DNA of 64,000 nt from Sophora flavescens (taxonomy: Eukaryota > Streptophyta > Magnoliopsida > Fabales > Fabaceae): positions 2,170,001 through 2,234,000 of the forward strand of contig JAUPTC010000016.1 in the NCBI GenBank assembly GCA_030762895.1, written 5' to 3'. Each line of letters starts with the position of its first letter. Within the stretch, counting starts at the first letter, position 1. A program made the translations under genes and the position numbers. Positions 1 through 12,509 of the stretch are shown here, in pieces. The notes beneath the pieces were generated by a model. The model was not told the origin of the DNA and did no database searches. It saw only the letters and a list, made by a program, of their open reading frames with translations.

Positions 1-3000
1 TGTGACATAGGCAAGAGTCCTTTCTTGGATTCATGCATGTTAAAGCGTCTCAACACTTTGTCTATGTATGTACTCTGACTTAGGCCAAGCAATTTCAGTT
101 ATCTATCTCTATAGATCCTGATTCCCAATACATAGGTAGCTTCACCCAAATCTTTCATAGGGAAGCAATTCCCTAACCATGTCTTTACATTTTGTAGTGT
201 AGGGATGTCATTTCCAATGAGTAATATGTCATCTACATATAACACCAGAAAAACAACAATGCTCCCACTAACCTTCTTGTAGACACAAGGTTCATCTTCA
301 TTTTTGATGAATCCGTACTGTCTTACAGCATCATCAAAACGAAGGTTCCAACTTCTGGAAGCTTGCTTCAATCCATAGATTGATCGCTGCAATTTACATA
401 CCTTTCCGGCATCCTTTGAAATGCCAAAGCCTTCAGGTTGTGTCATGTACACATCCTCAAGAAGCTTTCCATTAAGGAAAGCAGTTTTGACATCCATCTT
501 CCATATCTCATAATCATGGCATGCAGCGATAGCAAGTAAGATCCGGACGGATTTAAGCATCACAACAGGCGAAAAGGTCTCATCATAGTCGACACCATGA
601 ATTTGCTTGAAACCCTTAGCGACCAAGCTCGCCTTAAAGGTGTGTACCTTACCATCCATGTCAGTTTTCTTTTTGAAAACCCACTTGCACCCTATGGGTT
701 TCACCCCTTCAGGTGGCTCTACCAAGGTCCATACCTGGTTGGTGTACATGGAATCCATCTCAGATTTCATGGCCTCAAGCCACTTCTCAGATTCTGGGCC
801 AATGATGGCCTTCTAGTAAGTCACAGGCTCATCTTGATCCATGAGCAATACATCACCTTGTGGAGTCATGAGAAATCCATATCTCTCAGGCTGGTGACGT
901 ATCCTGTTAGACCTATGCTGGTCTTGTGCTACTGGAGCAGGTTGTTCCTCCATAGCATTTTGTGAAGGTTGCTCATGTTCCACCAATGGTAGGTCACTAC
1001 TATGTGATTCTTGAATTTCTTCAAGTTCTATCTTCCTCCCACTGGTTCCTATGGAGATAAACTCCTTTTCTAGGAATACACCAGTCCGTGCGACAAACAC
1101 TTTGCCTTCGGAAGGATTATAGAAATAGTACCCCTTGGTTTCTTTGGGATACCCCACAAAGAAGAATTTATCAGATTTGGGATCAAGCTTATTTGAAACT
1201 TGACGCTTTACGTATGCTTCACAACCCCAAATCTTCATAAAAGACATGCTGGGTCGTCTACCAGTCCATATCTCATATGGTGTCTTTTCTACCGCTTTGG
1301 ATGGAACACGGTTAAGTGTAAAAGCTGCTGTTAATAGAGCATGTCCCCAGAAAGAGTTTGGAAGGTTTGCATGACTCATCATAGACCGAACCATGTCCAA
1401 CAAGGTTCGACTTCTCCTCTCAGAAACACCATTCCATTGTGGTGTTCCAGGTGGAGTGAGTTGAGATAAAATTCCACACTCTCTCAGATGATCATCAAAC
1501 TCTAGGCTCAAATATTCACCACCTCGATCTGATCGAAGAGTTTTAATATTTTTGCCAAGTTGGTTTTGTACCTCATTCTTGAATTCCTTGAACTTTTCAA
1601 AGGATTTCGATTTATGTTTCATAAGATACACAAATCCATATCTACTGAAATCATCAGTGAATGTGATGAAGTACTGAAAACCACCTCTAGCTAATGTGTT
1701 TAGGGGTTCGCATACATCGCTATGTATAAGACCCAAAAGATCGTTAGCTCTTTCACCTTTTCCGGTGAATGGAGATTTAGTCAACTTTCCCAATAAACAA
1801 GACTCACATATCTCATATGATTCATAATCAAATGAGTCCAAGAGTCCATCTTTATGGAGCTTTGAAATGCGCTTCTCATTTATATGGCCTAAACGACAAT
1901 GCCAAAGATAAGACGGGTTCAACTCATTTGGTTTGAACCTCTTAGTATTTATGTTATAGATGGGCATTTCAAGATCAAGGACATAAAGCCCATTACTCAT
2001 GTGTGCACTAGCATAGAAAATATCATCCAAATAAATAGAACAACTTTTGTTCTTTATTATAAAAGAAAAACCAATCTTGTCCAAACAAGAAACGGAAATG
2101 ATATTCCTGCTAATTGCAGGCACAAAATAACAGTTCTCTAACTGAATAGTAAGCCCAGTGGGTAAAGTCAATACATAAGTCCCTACAGCTAAAGCAGCAA
2201 CCTTTGCTCCATTTCCAACTCGTAGGTCGACTTCGCCCTTTGCCAATGGTCTACTCCTGTTTAGATCCTGAACATTTGTACAAATGTGAGAACCACATCC
2301 AGTATCAAATACCCATGATGCAGAAGTAGATAAATTGACTTCTATAACAAACACACCTGAAGTGGAAGTCTCACTTCCCTTCTTCTTCTTGATTTCTTCC
2401 AGGTATTTTGGGCAGTTCATCTTCCAATGTCCGGTCCAACCACAATGGAAGCAATTGCCTTCCTTAGCCACACCACCCACAGGCTTCAAGCCAGAAGCAC
2501 TGGGCTTGATCTTGTTGATGGCCTTGCCCTTGCCCTTGCCCTTTTGTTTGTGCGTGGGCTTCTTGGGCTGCTTCTTGCTATTTCCAGCCTGGACCATCAA
2601 AATGGCCCTCCCCTTTCCTTTGTTAATATTTTGTTCAGCAGTTCTCAACATGCTCAACAATTCTGGCAAAGGTTTGTCAAGATCATTCATATTATAGTTC
2701 ATGACAAACTGACTATAGCTCTCAGGAAACGATTGCAGAACTAAGTCGGTGGCCAACTCTTAGCCTAAAGGAAATCCCAGTCTCTCGAGATTCTCAATGT
2801 ACCCGATCATCTGGAGTACATGAGGACTCACAGGGCTCCCTTCTGCCAATTTACACTAGAAAAGGGCTCTGGAAACTTCGAACCGCTCATGCCTTGCTTG
2901 CTCTTGGTAGAGCAGCTTGAGGTGCACGATCATATCGTACGCCTCCATGGTCTCATGTTGCTTTTGTAGCTCAGAGGTCATGGTAGCAAGCATAAGACAA

Positions 3001-3230
3001 CCAACATCTAAGGCGTCATCCTGATGCTTCTTATAAGCATCCCTGTCAGCCCTAGGAGCACTTGAAGCCGGTGGCTCCTCAGGAATAGGCTCCTCAAGAA
3101 CATACAGCTTTTTCTCATGTTTGAGGACAATCCTCAAGTTTCTGTACCAGTCTAGAAAATTTGTTTCGGATAGTTTGTCCTTCTCAAGGACGGATCGCAA
3201 TGACAGGTTACTTGATGTGTTTGATGCCAT
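1..3230 (-). pseudogene. gag-pol polyprotein of copia element 1, broken by in-frame stops
   Basis: Reads leftward from an ATG at 3228-3230. All parts share one frame, interrupted by stops at 2856-2858 (TAG), 2760-2762 (TAA), 813-815 (TAG) and 99-101 (TAA); no frameshift is needed. Order seen: gag N-terminus (LSETNFLDWYRNLRIVLKHE), CCHC knuckle (CFHCGWTGHWKMNC), protease (VFDTGCGSH), integrase zinc region (HCRLGH...CESC), integrase core with Asp in SDVCEP and SDRGGEY and Glu in NGVSERR, then reverse transcriptase with the intact catalytic box YVDD. Coding continues past the fourth stop to the window edge. A Tork/Angela-like lineage is likely from gag and LTR length, but I cannot confirm it. 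At least two of the stops (2856, 2760) sit where a CAG or CAA codon would fit, which suggests C-to-T decay. Confidence 0.9.
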
Positions 3231-4222
3231 GGTAATCTACAGAGATAAATATGCAAAATATAAGTATCATGCCATGAAGTTATTTAATAAGGTCTTTAAT
3301 TAAATACGCCTCCCACTATTTTACTCAAAACAATGACCCTCATCATTGATTCGGAAAATCCTGTTGGAAGATTTTCTAGTGGGCCAAGATCCATATTTCA
3401 CCTAGCTTTAAGTCAGCTTTGGCTGATCACTCAAAATTCGGTTATATAGGTAGGAAACACTTTCCGATTGCATCTCATGCAACTCTTGGATAGTTGGGTG
3501 AATAACTCTTATTCTAATCCATCACATGGACCAAAGCCCAACTTATAAGCCTCTAAGCCTTTCAATCCTATGGAAGTTGGCTTAGTTAAGTCAGACCCAA
3601 TGGATAGCAGTTCAACATTACATTTGTCCCATCGCGTCTTACTAGTATAGATAAAGGTACCCCGCTTTGGCGGACCCACACTTAATCGATCCTAGTCTTG
3701 ACGAGTGCCATGCATTGGAAGGCCTTTAAATGTGACTTAATATTTCCTTTTGAGGGATTTGATTAAAATTTGATCTCATCATTTGTTAAACTCTTTAACT
3801 TACTATTTACATACACGCATCTCATACATATATTAGTTAAACCCCTTTTAACATACTATATACATATATGCATCTCATACATATATAAGGCAAATAAATG
3901 TGATATGGTTATGGCCCCTAACGCATTGATTCTCCCAAGCCAATGAGAGAATCTAAGCTGAAACCTAGGAGCGTCCAGGCTTCTCCAAGCATGATCACCC
4001 ACAAGATAACGTCTTCTTGTCTCCATCATTACATTACATAAACAGAAACCTCATTTTACATATGAGGGGAGTGAGATTCGAAAAGAATATACATACGGAA
4101 TATAAGAGAAAGGCACGGCACGCAGGCCGTATTTCAAAATATAAACCAAAAGATTAAAGGACTAAGGCCATAACCATTCACCATACATTACCAAATAAAT
4201 AATCAACCAATAATAATACACA

Positions 4223-4255
<33 letters not shown>

Positions 4256-4787
4256 TTTTGTTAATTAGAGATTTCAAAATCTGAATTTTGAAAACATAAC
4301 ATATATACAATAAATCACATTTATTGTAATTGATGTTATTATTAAATGGTGACATAAAAGATTTCAAAAATTGAATTTCGAAATAACACACTACGCAGAG
4401 GTAGCACGGGGTTCCAGCTTCCTTGGCGGCTAGGGCTTCAACCTCTCAACCCTAAAACCGCAAGGCCCGCAAGAACATGAACTCTTCATGTCTGAAACCC
4501 CTTAACGCCGCCAACAGAGAACTGAAACCGATCATGTTTAACATCAACATTTGACGCCATCGCAGAACATAATAAGGATTCCAGAACCAATGTACATATC
4601 GCATATATACATAAACATGCTCTTAGACGCATATATCATATACATATGAAAATTACAGAAACAAGGTTTCGCAAAAACGGATGCAAACGATTTACAAAAA
4701 ACAATTTTCAGAAAAATGATTCACATTATTAACATGTTATCATACATAACAGGTAAACCACGTAATAGAATCATGGTTTCGCAAGCG
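3231..4787 (-). other. Long untranslated leader of copia element 1
   Basis: About 1.55 kb between the primer site and the gag ATG without a supported coding region. It is AT-rich and holds a (TTA)n run at about 4227-4256. This is long for a copia leader. It could be native to the family or contain an unrecognised insertion; I saw no terminal repeats that would mark one. Confidence 0.6.
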
Positions 4788-4799
4788 ACTCTGATACCA
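4788..4799 (-). other. Primer binding site, initiator-tRNA-Met type
   Basis: The minus strand reads TGGTATCAGAGT, one base from the LTR end. It matches the usual copia primer site TGGTATCAGAGC at 11 of 12 bases and fixes the orientation of the element. Confidence 0.85.
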
Positions 4800-4800
4800 C

Positions 4801-6165
4801 TGTTGGGAATTTGCGTATAAAACAAAATAACGCAGCGGAAAAAAATTCCCATCGAAGGATCCTTGTGAATGGTCATGATTCATGTTTAGAAGATTTACCT
4901 CTTGAAGTGATGACAATTGATTGAAACCATCTATCACGAACACCGTACGAGCGATGTCTCTAAGGTATCCACACGAGCAGATCCCGTGAACGTCCAACGT
5001 CACGAACACGAAGCGTCTCTGTCTCACGGTGCTAGCTTCGAAAACCGAGACCTGCTGCTCACTGTCACTCTCTATGTGTGGCTAGGGTAAAAACCGTGTA
5101 GGCTCAATAGCTTAAGTGGTCTACTTATAGTAGCACCTCCTTAAGTGAGTTAGTGAGCAACGTTTGACCTAAGCCCCATGTACTATGCGCTAGGCCCAAT
5201 AGAAGAGTCCAACTCTCCTTTTAATGCTTCTTTTGATCTGCTCTTATGTGTGTGACCCTATAGGTTCCCAAAACGTTAGTAGTAATATTAAATACCATTT
5301 AATATTACAAACAGTGTGCGGTATCTAACAATACATCACTGCCACCTAAGTAGTGAGAAAGTCAGTGATTTGACGAAACCTTTCTGTGACAAATATTCAT
5401 GTGCATTATTATCCCTTTGTCCATATATCTATATTGAACACAACACATAGAATGTGTCACCCTTGTATGGTTCAATATCATGTTCCCTGATACCCGAGTA
5501 GACTTAACAACAAATGAGGTCAATATCTCATATTGACTCATTTCAGCACGGCCATGCATTTTACAGTCTCACTCTATCAAGGGGCCCACAGATATTACTC
5601 CTGTTATGTAGGAAGGACAAATTCCATCTAGGTCACTCATATCCCTCTGCATGGCTCGTGGTATGGCCAATGGCCGTCTTTATAATCATCCTATTACAGA
5701 TGACGTTTGACGATATTCAAGCACACGACTCCTCATGTAGGGATCGTAGCGATTTCAGGTCGAAGGATTGCATACACCATTGTCACTATGAGAACTACTA
5801 ATGACACTCACATAACGCTCCATGTAGTGTTCTCATGGTGGGTCAATCCAGTACATCATTACTCTAATGTGTACCTATGTGGCGACTCGATATCTCATAT
5901 CCATGACCCGTGAGATATGGTCATCAGTCTGCACACATAATAGTCTCAATGTATTATTATTGTCCTTATTAATAAATTACTTGACTACGGATATTTAAGA
6001 ATAGGATTTCATTGTTCAATAGTGTCTCACGATCAAGTCATGTACTTGATATTCTATTAAACTGAAATTTCTATTCTAAGGACTTTATTATGTTTAAACA
6101 AGTAACACAAAAAACTGGAATGCCTCATATTATATATATATATAGATATATATATACATATATAT

Positions 6166-6204
<39 letters not shown>

Positions 6205-6261
6205 GGCAAGATAAAAATGTAAGTCTAAGAAATACACTGGCCTCTAGGGCTTACACCAACA
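4801..6261 (-). repeat. 5' LTR of copia element 1 (1461 bp)
   Basis: On the plus strand it runs from TGTTGG at 4801 to CCAACA at 6261, a perfect 6-bp terminal inverted repeat with TG/CA ends. On the minus strand a TATA-like CTATAAGTAG lies near 5118-5127, about 320 bp before the LTR end. A TA microsatellite (about 6130-6202) is in its distal part. The partner LTR is outside the window. Confidence 0.88.
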
Positions 6262-6262
6262 C

Positions 6263-6688
6263 TCAGGGTGATGGAGTTGCACCCCCTACCCAGCCTCATG
6301 TGGTCGGGACACAGGCTGCACCCTCATCATCCACACCTATGATAGGACCATCATCATCATCGGGACAGGAGAGTCGTGGTCCATCCGACAGGAGGATTCT
6401 TCTTATCCCCAAGGGGGATAACGAGTAAGCTAATTTAATTTTTTAATATATATAAAGTATCGTTAATTTCTATTTACTTATTTTTATTTATTTATAACAT
6501 TTATTAATGCTCTAATTTTGCTGCAACTTTCTTCCCGCGAAGGGCCCTTCTGATTCGATATCGAAGATCCTGCGACGCAAGTTTGATGGTCCATGGCCTA
6601 CATGGAAGGCCATCCCAGGGGGCCATAGGGATCAGTTGTTTCAAGAGTTTAAGGTAACAATTTATTAAGTTATTTAAATTAACTTTAC

Positions 6689-6723
<35 letters not shown>

Positions 6724-7720
6724 GAATTTCCTAACAACTGTAAGTTGCAGAAAGAGTATAGGTGGGACGTAGCTTTAGAGGGTCTTGTCAGGAACATATT
6801 TGAGCATAAAGGCTCACTGGTCATGAAGAATCTGACGAACAAGTTGAGGAAGGGTTAGAATAAGGGGAAGTGGGTGGATCATGAGATCAGGAGGCAGCTG
6901 GACCAGTACTGGGCTACTGAGAAGTTCCAGGAGATCCAGGCCACAGCTCGGCGTAATTGAGCTTCTGATGGTGGCGCGTGTGCTTGGACCGGCGGGTCTA
7001 AATCAGCCGCCGCACAGAAACAGCGGGCCCCCACTGCTATGGAGTTGGTGGAGAGGACGAAGAAGTTGAAGTCGGGGACATGGGTCAACGACAAGGCCCG
7101 TAACTATGCTGTAAGCAAAAAAAAATTTAGTGTTTACTTGTAATTTATTATAAATGATTTGTTAGTATTGATTATAATTTTAACCAAATCTCTTCAACTA
7201 TACTTTGTAGGTGGGCTTCAACGAGAAGAAGGACGATGCCATATCACGTGCCTCACAGTCACAAGATGAAGCCTTGACTGGTGATGGGCCCAGCTCTCCT
7301 ATCTCCATCGACGATAATGCCATTTATTTGGAGGTCGTCGGGGGCAGGAACAAGAAGGGGCACGTGTATGGCCTCGGACACCTGGGAGGCGAGTTTATCG
7401 CTTCAGCATCCGCAGACGCCCGCTCCTTCCTACGCCGATACCGTCCCTCGGGAGGCAGTTCAACCAAATGCGAGGACACCATCACGCAATTGAACGCGGA
7501 GCTTCGGGATAAGAGTGAGAGAGAGAATCAGATGGTGAACCAGATTGCACTGTTGACTCAGGCACACCAAAGAATGATGCGAGGCGAGCATCGAGCGGGC
7601 CGGACATCATGGGCTGGTGTTGGAGCAGATGAGGATCCAGACTCCAGTTGCTCAGGGTGATGCTCCGACGGTTGTGCCGCTTGCTACCGCTCCTCCAGTT
7701 CCGCCACCCGCTCATCGATG
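6263..7720 (+). pseudogene. CACTA-encoded Transposase_24 (Ptta/En/Spm) family protein, remnant
   Basis: Four exon-like blocks with mostly good splice borders: 6263-6422 (donor GAGTAAGC), about 6530-6653, 6752-7110 (acceptor TTGCAG, donor GTAAGC) and from 7211 (acceptor TTTGTAG). Readable pieces include KGPSDSISKILRRKFDGPWP, KEYRWDVALEGLVRNIF, QLDQYWATEKFQEIQATARR and an Asn/Glu-rich coiled-coil-like tail (CEDTITQLNAELRDKSEREN). The YWATEKFQEIQ...GGS...A pattern is that of the plant Transposase_24 domain of CACTA second ORFs. Stops occur in the third block (after RKG and after RRN) and the second block has a mutated acceptor. Copia 1 replaces the 5' part. Confidence 0.8.
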
Positions 7721-8019
7721 TCAGTCATCGCAGAGGAGGACGATCAGATAGCAGACGTCGGTGGTACGGATGCTGAGGATGATTGGATTCCTCCACCCCC
7801 CCTCATCATGACTGATTTTTTTTTCATATTTTTGACTTTAAACGATTCTTGTACGACACTTTGGATTATTTTATATATATATATATATATATTCATTATT
7901 TCTTATGATTGTATATTTCATTAGTAATTTGGTGTGTTTTATTAGTAATTTTGCTAAACTTTAAAGAAAAACAGAAAAAATTATTATTTTAAAAATTAAA
8001 TTTAAAAAAATTTAATACA

Positions 8020-8400
8020 AACCAGTTTAGCGACCGAATTAGAAACCAATAATTCGGTCGCTAAACTTTAATTAACATTAACAGATTGTGGTCTAGCGAC
8101 CGAAAATCCGTCGCTAATATAGGTTAACAGTAACCAACATTGACGACCGAACTAGTAAACGATTATCGGTCGCTAAAAATGGTTACCCAAACAATGCGAC
8201 CAACCGTGTAGCGACCATTTTTTATTATTTAGTGATCGATATTACGGTCGCCATTTAGCGACCGAATTATTATTTCGGTCTCTAAAAGCTTAGCGACCAG
8301 GTTATCAGTCACCACCATATATCGGTCACTAATTTGGTCGCTAAATTAAATAGCGACCGAATTAATAAGTTTAGTGACCAAATATGCCGGTCGCTAAACA
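8020..8400. repeat. Subterminal repeat array of CACTA 1
   Basis: At least ten copies of TAGCGACCGA or its complement TCGGTCGCTA, many as head-to-head pairs around short AT spacers. In CACTA elements such arrays bind the element-encoded protein near the ends. The motif differs from the arrays of CACTA 2 and CACTA 3 below. Confidence 0.85.
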
Positions 8401-8417
8401 GTTGTTTTTTTGTAGTG

Positions 8418-9097
8418 GGTTCTGTTTTTGCTCTCTGGTTGTTGGGGTGAAGTATTGAATTGGCCAAAATTTAGAAGGGATTATGAAGGTTGAAGGAGGA
8501 GATGGAGTGTGGCTAGGAAGAGATTTTCAGTAATCTTTGCTCCACCACCTTGCCTGGTTGCAATGGTGCAGGGGTAGTACACCACCATTTTTAGAAAAAA
8601 AAGAGGGACCTAGAAAACAAAATCTGGTCCATACTTGAAAGAGCAAAGTGAATGCTGGCCATTTTTTCAATTTTTTTTACTTTTTATTATTTTTTATTTT
8701 ATTTTAATAACAAATCAGATTAATGAAAAATAAAAAAAAAATTAGATGGGCTTAGATAATGGGTCCAAAAGATAACTTGGAACAAAAACGAAAATGGGCT
8801 CCATTTGATGATGTAATGGGCCAAGAATAAAAATATTTTTAGTTTTTTTGCATTTTTATATATATTTTTTGTTTATTATTTATTTTTTATTTTATTTTAT
8901 TTTAAATATTAATTAAAAGGAAAAATACCCTGACAAAATTAGGTGTTTACAACACTGTCAACCAATCAGAAATCATGGTTTAAATGACTTTTGAGGTGGT
9001 TAGGATAAGAGTCAAATTTTTTTAATGATTTATCAATTTCTGAACTGTTGACAGTGTAAAATATCTTTACACTGCCAGTATATATCAATTAAATCCT
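8418..9097. other. Unassigned AT-rich flank with a small inverted-repeat element
   Basis: No coding region is supported. At 8952-9057 an 11-bp inverted repeat (ACACTGTCAAC ... GTTGACAGTGT) encloses about 84 bp and could be a tiny MITE or a hairpin. The rest is simple T/A-rich sequence. Confidence 0.45.
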
Positions 9098-9801
9098 TGT
9101 AGATAATACTGTTATAAAAAAAAATAAGTAATTGTATTATTTGAATCTATACATTTAATAAGGAGCATGGTTTAATTTTCTGGAATTATGATGCATGTAC
9201 AAACTTACATTCAGGCACTCGATCTTGAAATATATATTCACATAAAGCTATTGGATAACAACTTCGTTTCATGGAAACTTATATTGAAAGGTTCAAATTG
9301 TGCGCATACTTTATATAGTTTGTACTAATATTTTTTTTCCCTCCTATTTTTAAAGTGAGAGAAATAAAATTCTAGACATATATTTTCATGAAAGCTATTG
9401 GATAGCACCTTAATTTCATGTTAACTTACTTTGAATGGAATGGTTCTAAATTATGCACATATATACTTCATATAGTTTGTACAAATACATTTTCCCCTTA
9501 TTTTTGAAGTGAAAGAAACAAAACTCATTTGTTTTCTTGGTCTTATGATATTTTTTTCACTCTTTAATTAGATGTAGGACTAATTTTTTCTTGGTTACAA
9601 AGGCAGTAAGTCTACCCCTCTGGCCCTCTCCTCATGTATAAATCATTAAATCTTATTGCACCAAAATGAATATTCCAGATAATTTGGTTTATTTAGTGTT
9701 AAATGAATCATCACTTGGAACTGAAATTTAACTAAAGAAATAATTTTAATTCAGTTGCTAACTCAAACAATTTCTAATATTTGCAATAGCAGTAACTAGA
9801 G

Positions 9802-10437
9802 TTTTTTTTTTTTTTTTGGCTAAGTGCTCAACCAAGATGGAAGCACAACTCAATTTCATACTCTTTGACCAAGTAACAACTGCAGCAACATCATGTCGGA
9901 AAAAAAAACTGCAGCAACACTCTAGGAATCCCTGAACTCCATTACACAAGAAAACCAAAGGAAGACTAGAGAACAATATTTCAAACGAAAACATTTGCTT
10001 AAGGGATCTTCCGGGAAGCCAACTATAGAACAATCTAAACCAAGCCAAAAAAAACCTTGCAGCCGAAGAAAAATACCAAAGCAGAAGGAGACCTGAAAAA
10101 CCAGCAGAGACAGACTGTGTCATATACAATCCCTAAAAACATACAACTAGTTAAAACAAACCCCAGCAATCCGAAACCCCACATATTGCATCAAATGATA
10201 ACGATTTGTTGTCTTATTTTGGTGTATCATACTCTGTTCTTATCAATATCTTGTCACATAGGTCTTGTAATTTTAAAAAGATAAAATATGTAGTAAGATA
10301 TGATTGACGGGAACAGGGTGTGATATACTAAAATGTGAGAAAAAATTTATATTAATATTTCAATACATGAATATATCAAATTTTTATACAAAATTGTCAC
10401 TTTTGATATCTTAACTAAGAGCACTGGTTAGTATTAA
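9802..10437 (-). mobile_element. 5'-truncated LINE/SINE-like retroposon (copy in unit A)
   Basis: Begins on the plus strand with a T-run at 9802-9817 (a poly(A) tail on the minus strand), followed by non-repetitive sequence shared with unit C. GAGTT-like short repeats sit at both sides (ctagaGTT at left, gtgGAGTT at right). Unit B joins these flanks directly without the intervening 0.6 kb. No reverse transcriptase is visible; the open frame on the minus strand is low-complexity and not a supported gene. The right border is approximate. Confidence 0.5.
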
Positions 10438-10620
10438 GTGGAGTTATTATTATTATACCAAAAGATTGATCAAGGTATTACATAGCTGAAAACATTTGGA
10501 GTATGCAAATGCTTATTTCTGGTGATCCCATGCAGAAACATTTTAGAGGCAAAGACATACAATACAAGAAGGAAACTGTTTAAAGTCCACCAGACGTAGG
10601 TTTAGGCAGGCATGCATCCT

Positions 10621-10873
10621 TTATGGGTGTGAACCAGGGTTCCCTTTTCGTCCTTGCCTGGACACTATTGGGTGATCTCGGAAACGGCCTTCATGCACTC
10701 TGTCACAAAATTAACAAGCCACGTGAAATACAACTTAGTAATTACGAATGGATAATAATAAATAAGAGTTACTCGTCGTGGCCGCCGCAAAACCAAAAAG
10801 CGCCTGCAACGAAGGGATGAATGAGAAGCAGCGCCAGGAAGAACACGCATTGAAGAAACAATAAACGCTTCAT
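10621..10873 (-). CDS. Putative small secreted peptide, copy A (two exons)
   Basis: Exon 1 is 10873-10773, exon 2 is 10699-10621; the intron of 73 nt has GT/AG borders and phase 2. The predicted protein is 59 residues. It starts MKRLL with a strongly hydrophobic core (CVFFLALLLI) ending near Val-Ala-Gly, which looks like a secretory signal peptide of about 24 residues. The second exon gives a basic tail containing RDHPIVSRQGRKG and ending GSHP. Copies B and C keep the same splice sites and phase, which is the main support. Without splicing the frame stops at once after GGHDE, because the donor GTAA supplies the stop. I do not recognise the family. The layout (signal peptide, variable part, short basic conserved C-terminus) is that of plant peptide hormone precursors, but no motif matches CLE, CEP, PIP, IDA, RALF or PSK. 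Confidence 0.6.
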
Positions 10874-10929
10874 ATCTGTCTCTGTTGTGATGGAAGAACT
10901 AGATGTTATGTTTATCACATTTTTCCGTT

Positions 10930-10932
<3 letters not shown>

Positions 10933-10986
<54 letters not shown>
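10933..10986. repeat. (CA)n microsatellite upstream of peptide copy A
   Basis: An uninterrupted AC/CA run about 60 bp upstream of the copy A start codon. The copy C lineage has a TA microsatellite at the matching place. Confidence 0.95.
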
Positions 10987-11698
10987 ATATCTAGGTATAT
11001 CCTTGTTGAGTCATTGTAAGTATTGTAATATTGTATTGCATGTATGCACTGTGGTTGCTGCTCGGTCTGAAATGAAAAAGTCAGTAAACGCGTTTTAGGT
11101 GAGTCGTTGTATATATTGTTTATTGTACTTTCTACATGCTGGTGCTTGATCGATCTCAACTCTGAAATCTATAATATCAGAAGATAATTGCTAAGAGATG
11201 GAGCTTTAGTTGACGTTTTGTCATTTATAGTTCTATTTTAACATTTTTTAATTCATGATTGACTTTTTGTCATTTGTGACATTTTTTAATTCATCATTGA
11301 CTTTTTTCCATTTGTTTACTAGTATGATGTATATATATAATATCATACTAGTTTCTGTTTGCTAATATTTTAAGTATTTAAAATTTTTAGAATGTTTTAT
11401 AACACGAAGATAAATTTGTAAAACGATATACGAATTTAGTCAGTCACTTTTATATAATTTCATTTCATTGTTTATCTAATTAGTATGGGTTCACATGCCG
11501 TTCTTATCTTGATTTTTAATGGATCACGAATTTTGTATGTAAAGACTTTTCAAGCTGCACATCAGTACTATTAAAATTTAAAGGAAAATAATAAATGGTA
11601 GAAAACTTTGTTCGTGAAATGATAAACGAAAATATAACCATGCAGTAAATTGTTTGTGTTTTATCATGTGCAACTAATATAGGCTTCAAAATATGATA

Positions 11699-12509
11699 TA
11701 TGTTGAGATTAATTCAGTTAGCGGAAATTAGTCAAAGTAGTGAAGTAGTTAGTTTGATAGTTAGAGCTGTTATCGGTTAGTTAACTTTTGTATTTGAGCC
11801 TGTAACAAACTGATTGTATTGTGTAGATGATAGTATATGTGCAGTGGGCTATGGTGCACCGTCCACATTTTACACCATCCACTGCATCATCCATGTGACA
11901 AATTTTGGGTCAATTAAATTGCCACATAGGTTGGTCAAAATTTCAAATTTTCTAGTTGTATTATACTTTAGTCAAACTATATGAATACAGTATATTGTAG
12001 TATAATATATGTGCTTTTTGTATTTGCAAATTTAAATCATATTAAAATAATGTTTTTTAATTAAAAAAACTGATTATAATGCAAATATTATTGACCACGA
12101 ACAATATTTTAATTCATATTAAAATATTATTTTGTAATATAATCAGTTTTTTAATAAAAAAAACATTATTTTAATATGGGTTAAATTTGCGAATACAAAG
12201 AGTACATATACTATACTACAATATATTGTATTCATATATTTGACTACAGTAGAAATACAACTAGAAAGTTTGAAATTTTGACCAAACCCATGTGGCAATT
12301 TGATTGGTCCAAAATTTGCCACATATGGGTGGTGTAGTGGGTGGTGCAAAATATGGGTGGTGCACCTTAGCCCAACCCTAGTATCTCTAAAGTGTATATA
12401 AGACTTAGCATGAATGAATAAAATTTAGTAGTGTGAAATACATTCAGTAAAATCAATTTCTTCTCTCTCTCTCTAATTCTCCAATTTCTCCTAATCTTCT
12501 GGATAGAAA
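11699..12509 (+). repeat. Putative solo-LTR remnant split by a MITE
   Basis: The sequence starting TGTTGAGATTAATTC at about 11699, then a TATA-like GTGTATATAAG (about 12394), AATAAA and a CT-rich leader, resembles a copia LTR. It is interrupted by the palindromic MITE at 11839-12378 and ends where CACTA 2 is inserted at 12510. No internal coding region or target duplication was found, so the call is tentative. Confidence 0.35.
11839..12378. mobile_element. Palindromic foldback MITE, copy 1
   Basis: The two halves are imperfect inverted complements of about 250 bp. The left arm begins with GTGGGCTATGGTGCACC and the right arm ends GGTGCACCTTAGCCCAACCC. A second copy lies at 62645-63155. No coding capacity. 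The superfamily is not clear; copy 2 is embedded in a TA repeat, so a TA-type target is possible. Confidence 0.75.

Larger units (their letters stand above)
1..6261 (-). mobile_element. Ty1/copia LTR retrotransposon 1 (3' part beyond window edge)
   Basis: An element read on the minus strand. Its 5' LTR (4801-6261) is at the right, followed leftward by a Met-initiator-type primer binding site, a 1.5-kb leader, and gag, protease, integrase and reverse transcriptase in that order, which is the copia order. RNase H, polypurine tract and 3' LTR lie left of base 1. It sits inside a CACTA coding region that resumes at 6262, so it is younger than CACTA 1. The 5-bp target duplication cannot be checked because the left border is missing; the right flank is CTCAG. 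The gag-pol frame has at least four in-frame stops, so the copy is non-autonomous. Confidence 0.93.
6262..8417 (+). mobile_element. CACTA (En/Spm) element 1, right-hand part
   Basis: The right terminus at 8417 reads, on the minus strand, CACTACAAAAAAAC, a classic CACTA end. Inside it is a 380-bp subterminal region packed with both orientations of a motif around AGCGACCGAA (8020-8400). A broken Transposase_24-type gene precedes it. The left part of the element is not in the window because copia 1 is inserted in its coding region at 6261/6262. The 3-bp target duplication cannot be paired; the outer flank is GGT. Confidence 0.87.
9098..11698 (-). repeat. Duplicated unit A carrying peptide gene copy A
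   Basis: Starting at GTAGATAATACTGT (9098), this block aligns by eye with 41126-42955 and then, after a large insertion, with 63201-64000. Shared parts include the downstream flank, a retroposon insertion, the peptide gene and about 650 bp of upstream sequence. A shorter, more diverged match lies at 17014-17312 (unit B). This shows segmental tandem duplication of the peptide locus. Confidence 0.85.

Noticed and set aside
10929..11159. ORF over the CA repeat encoding alternating Cys-Val
   Set aside because: A microsatellite read-through, not a gene.
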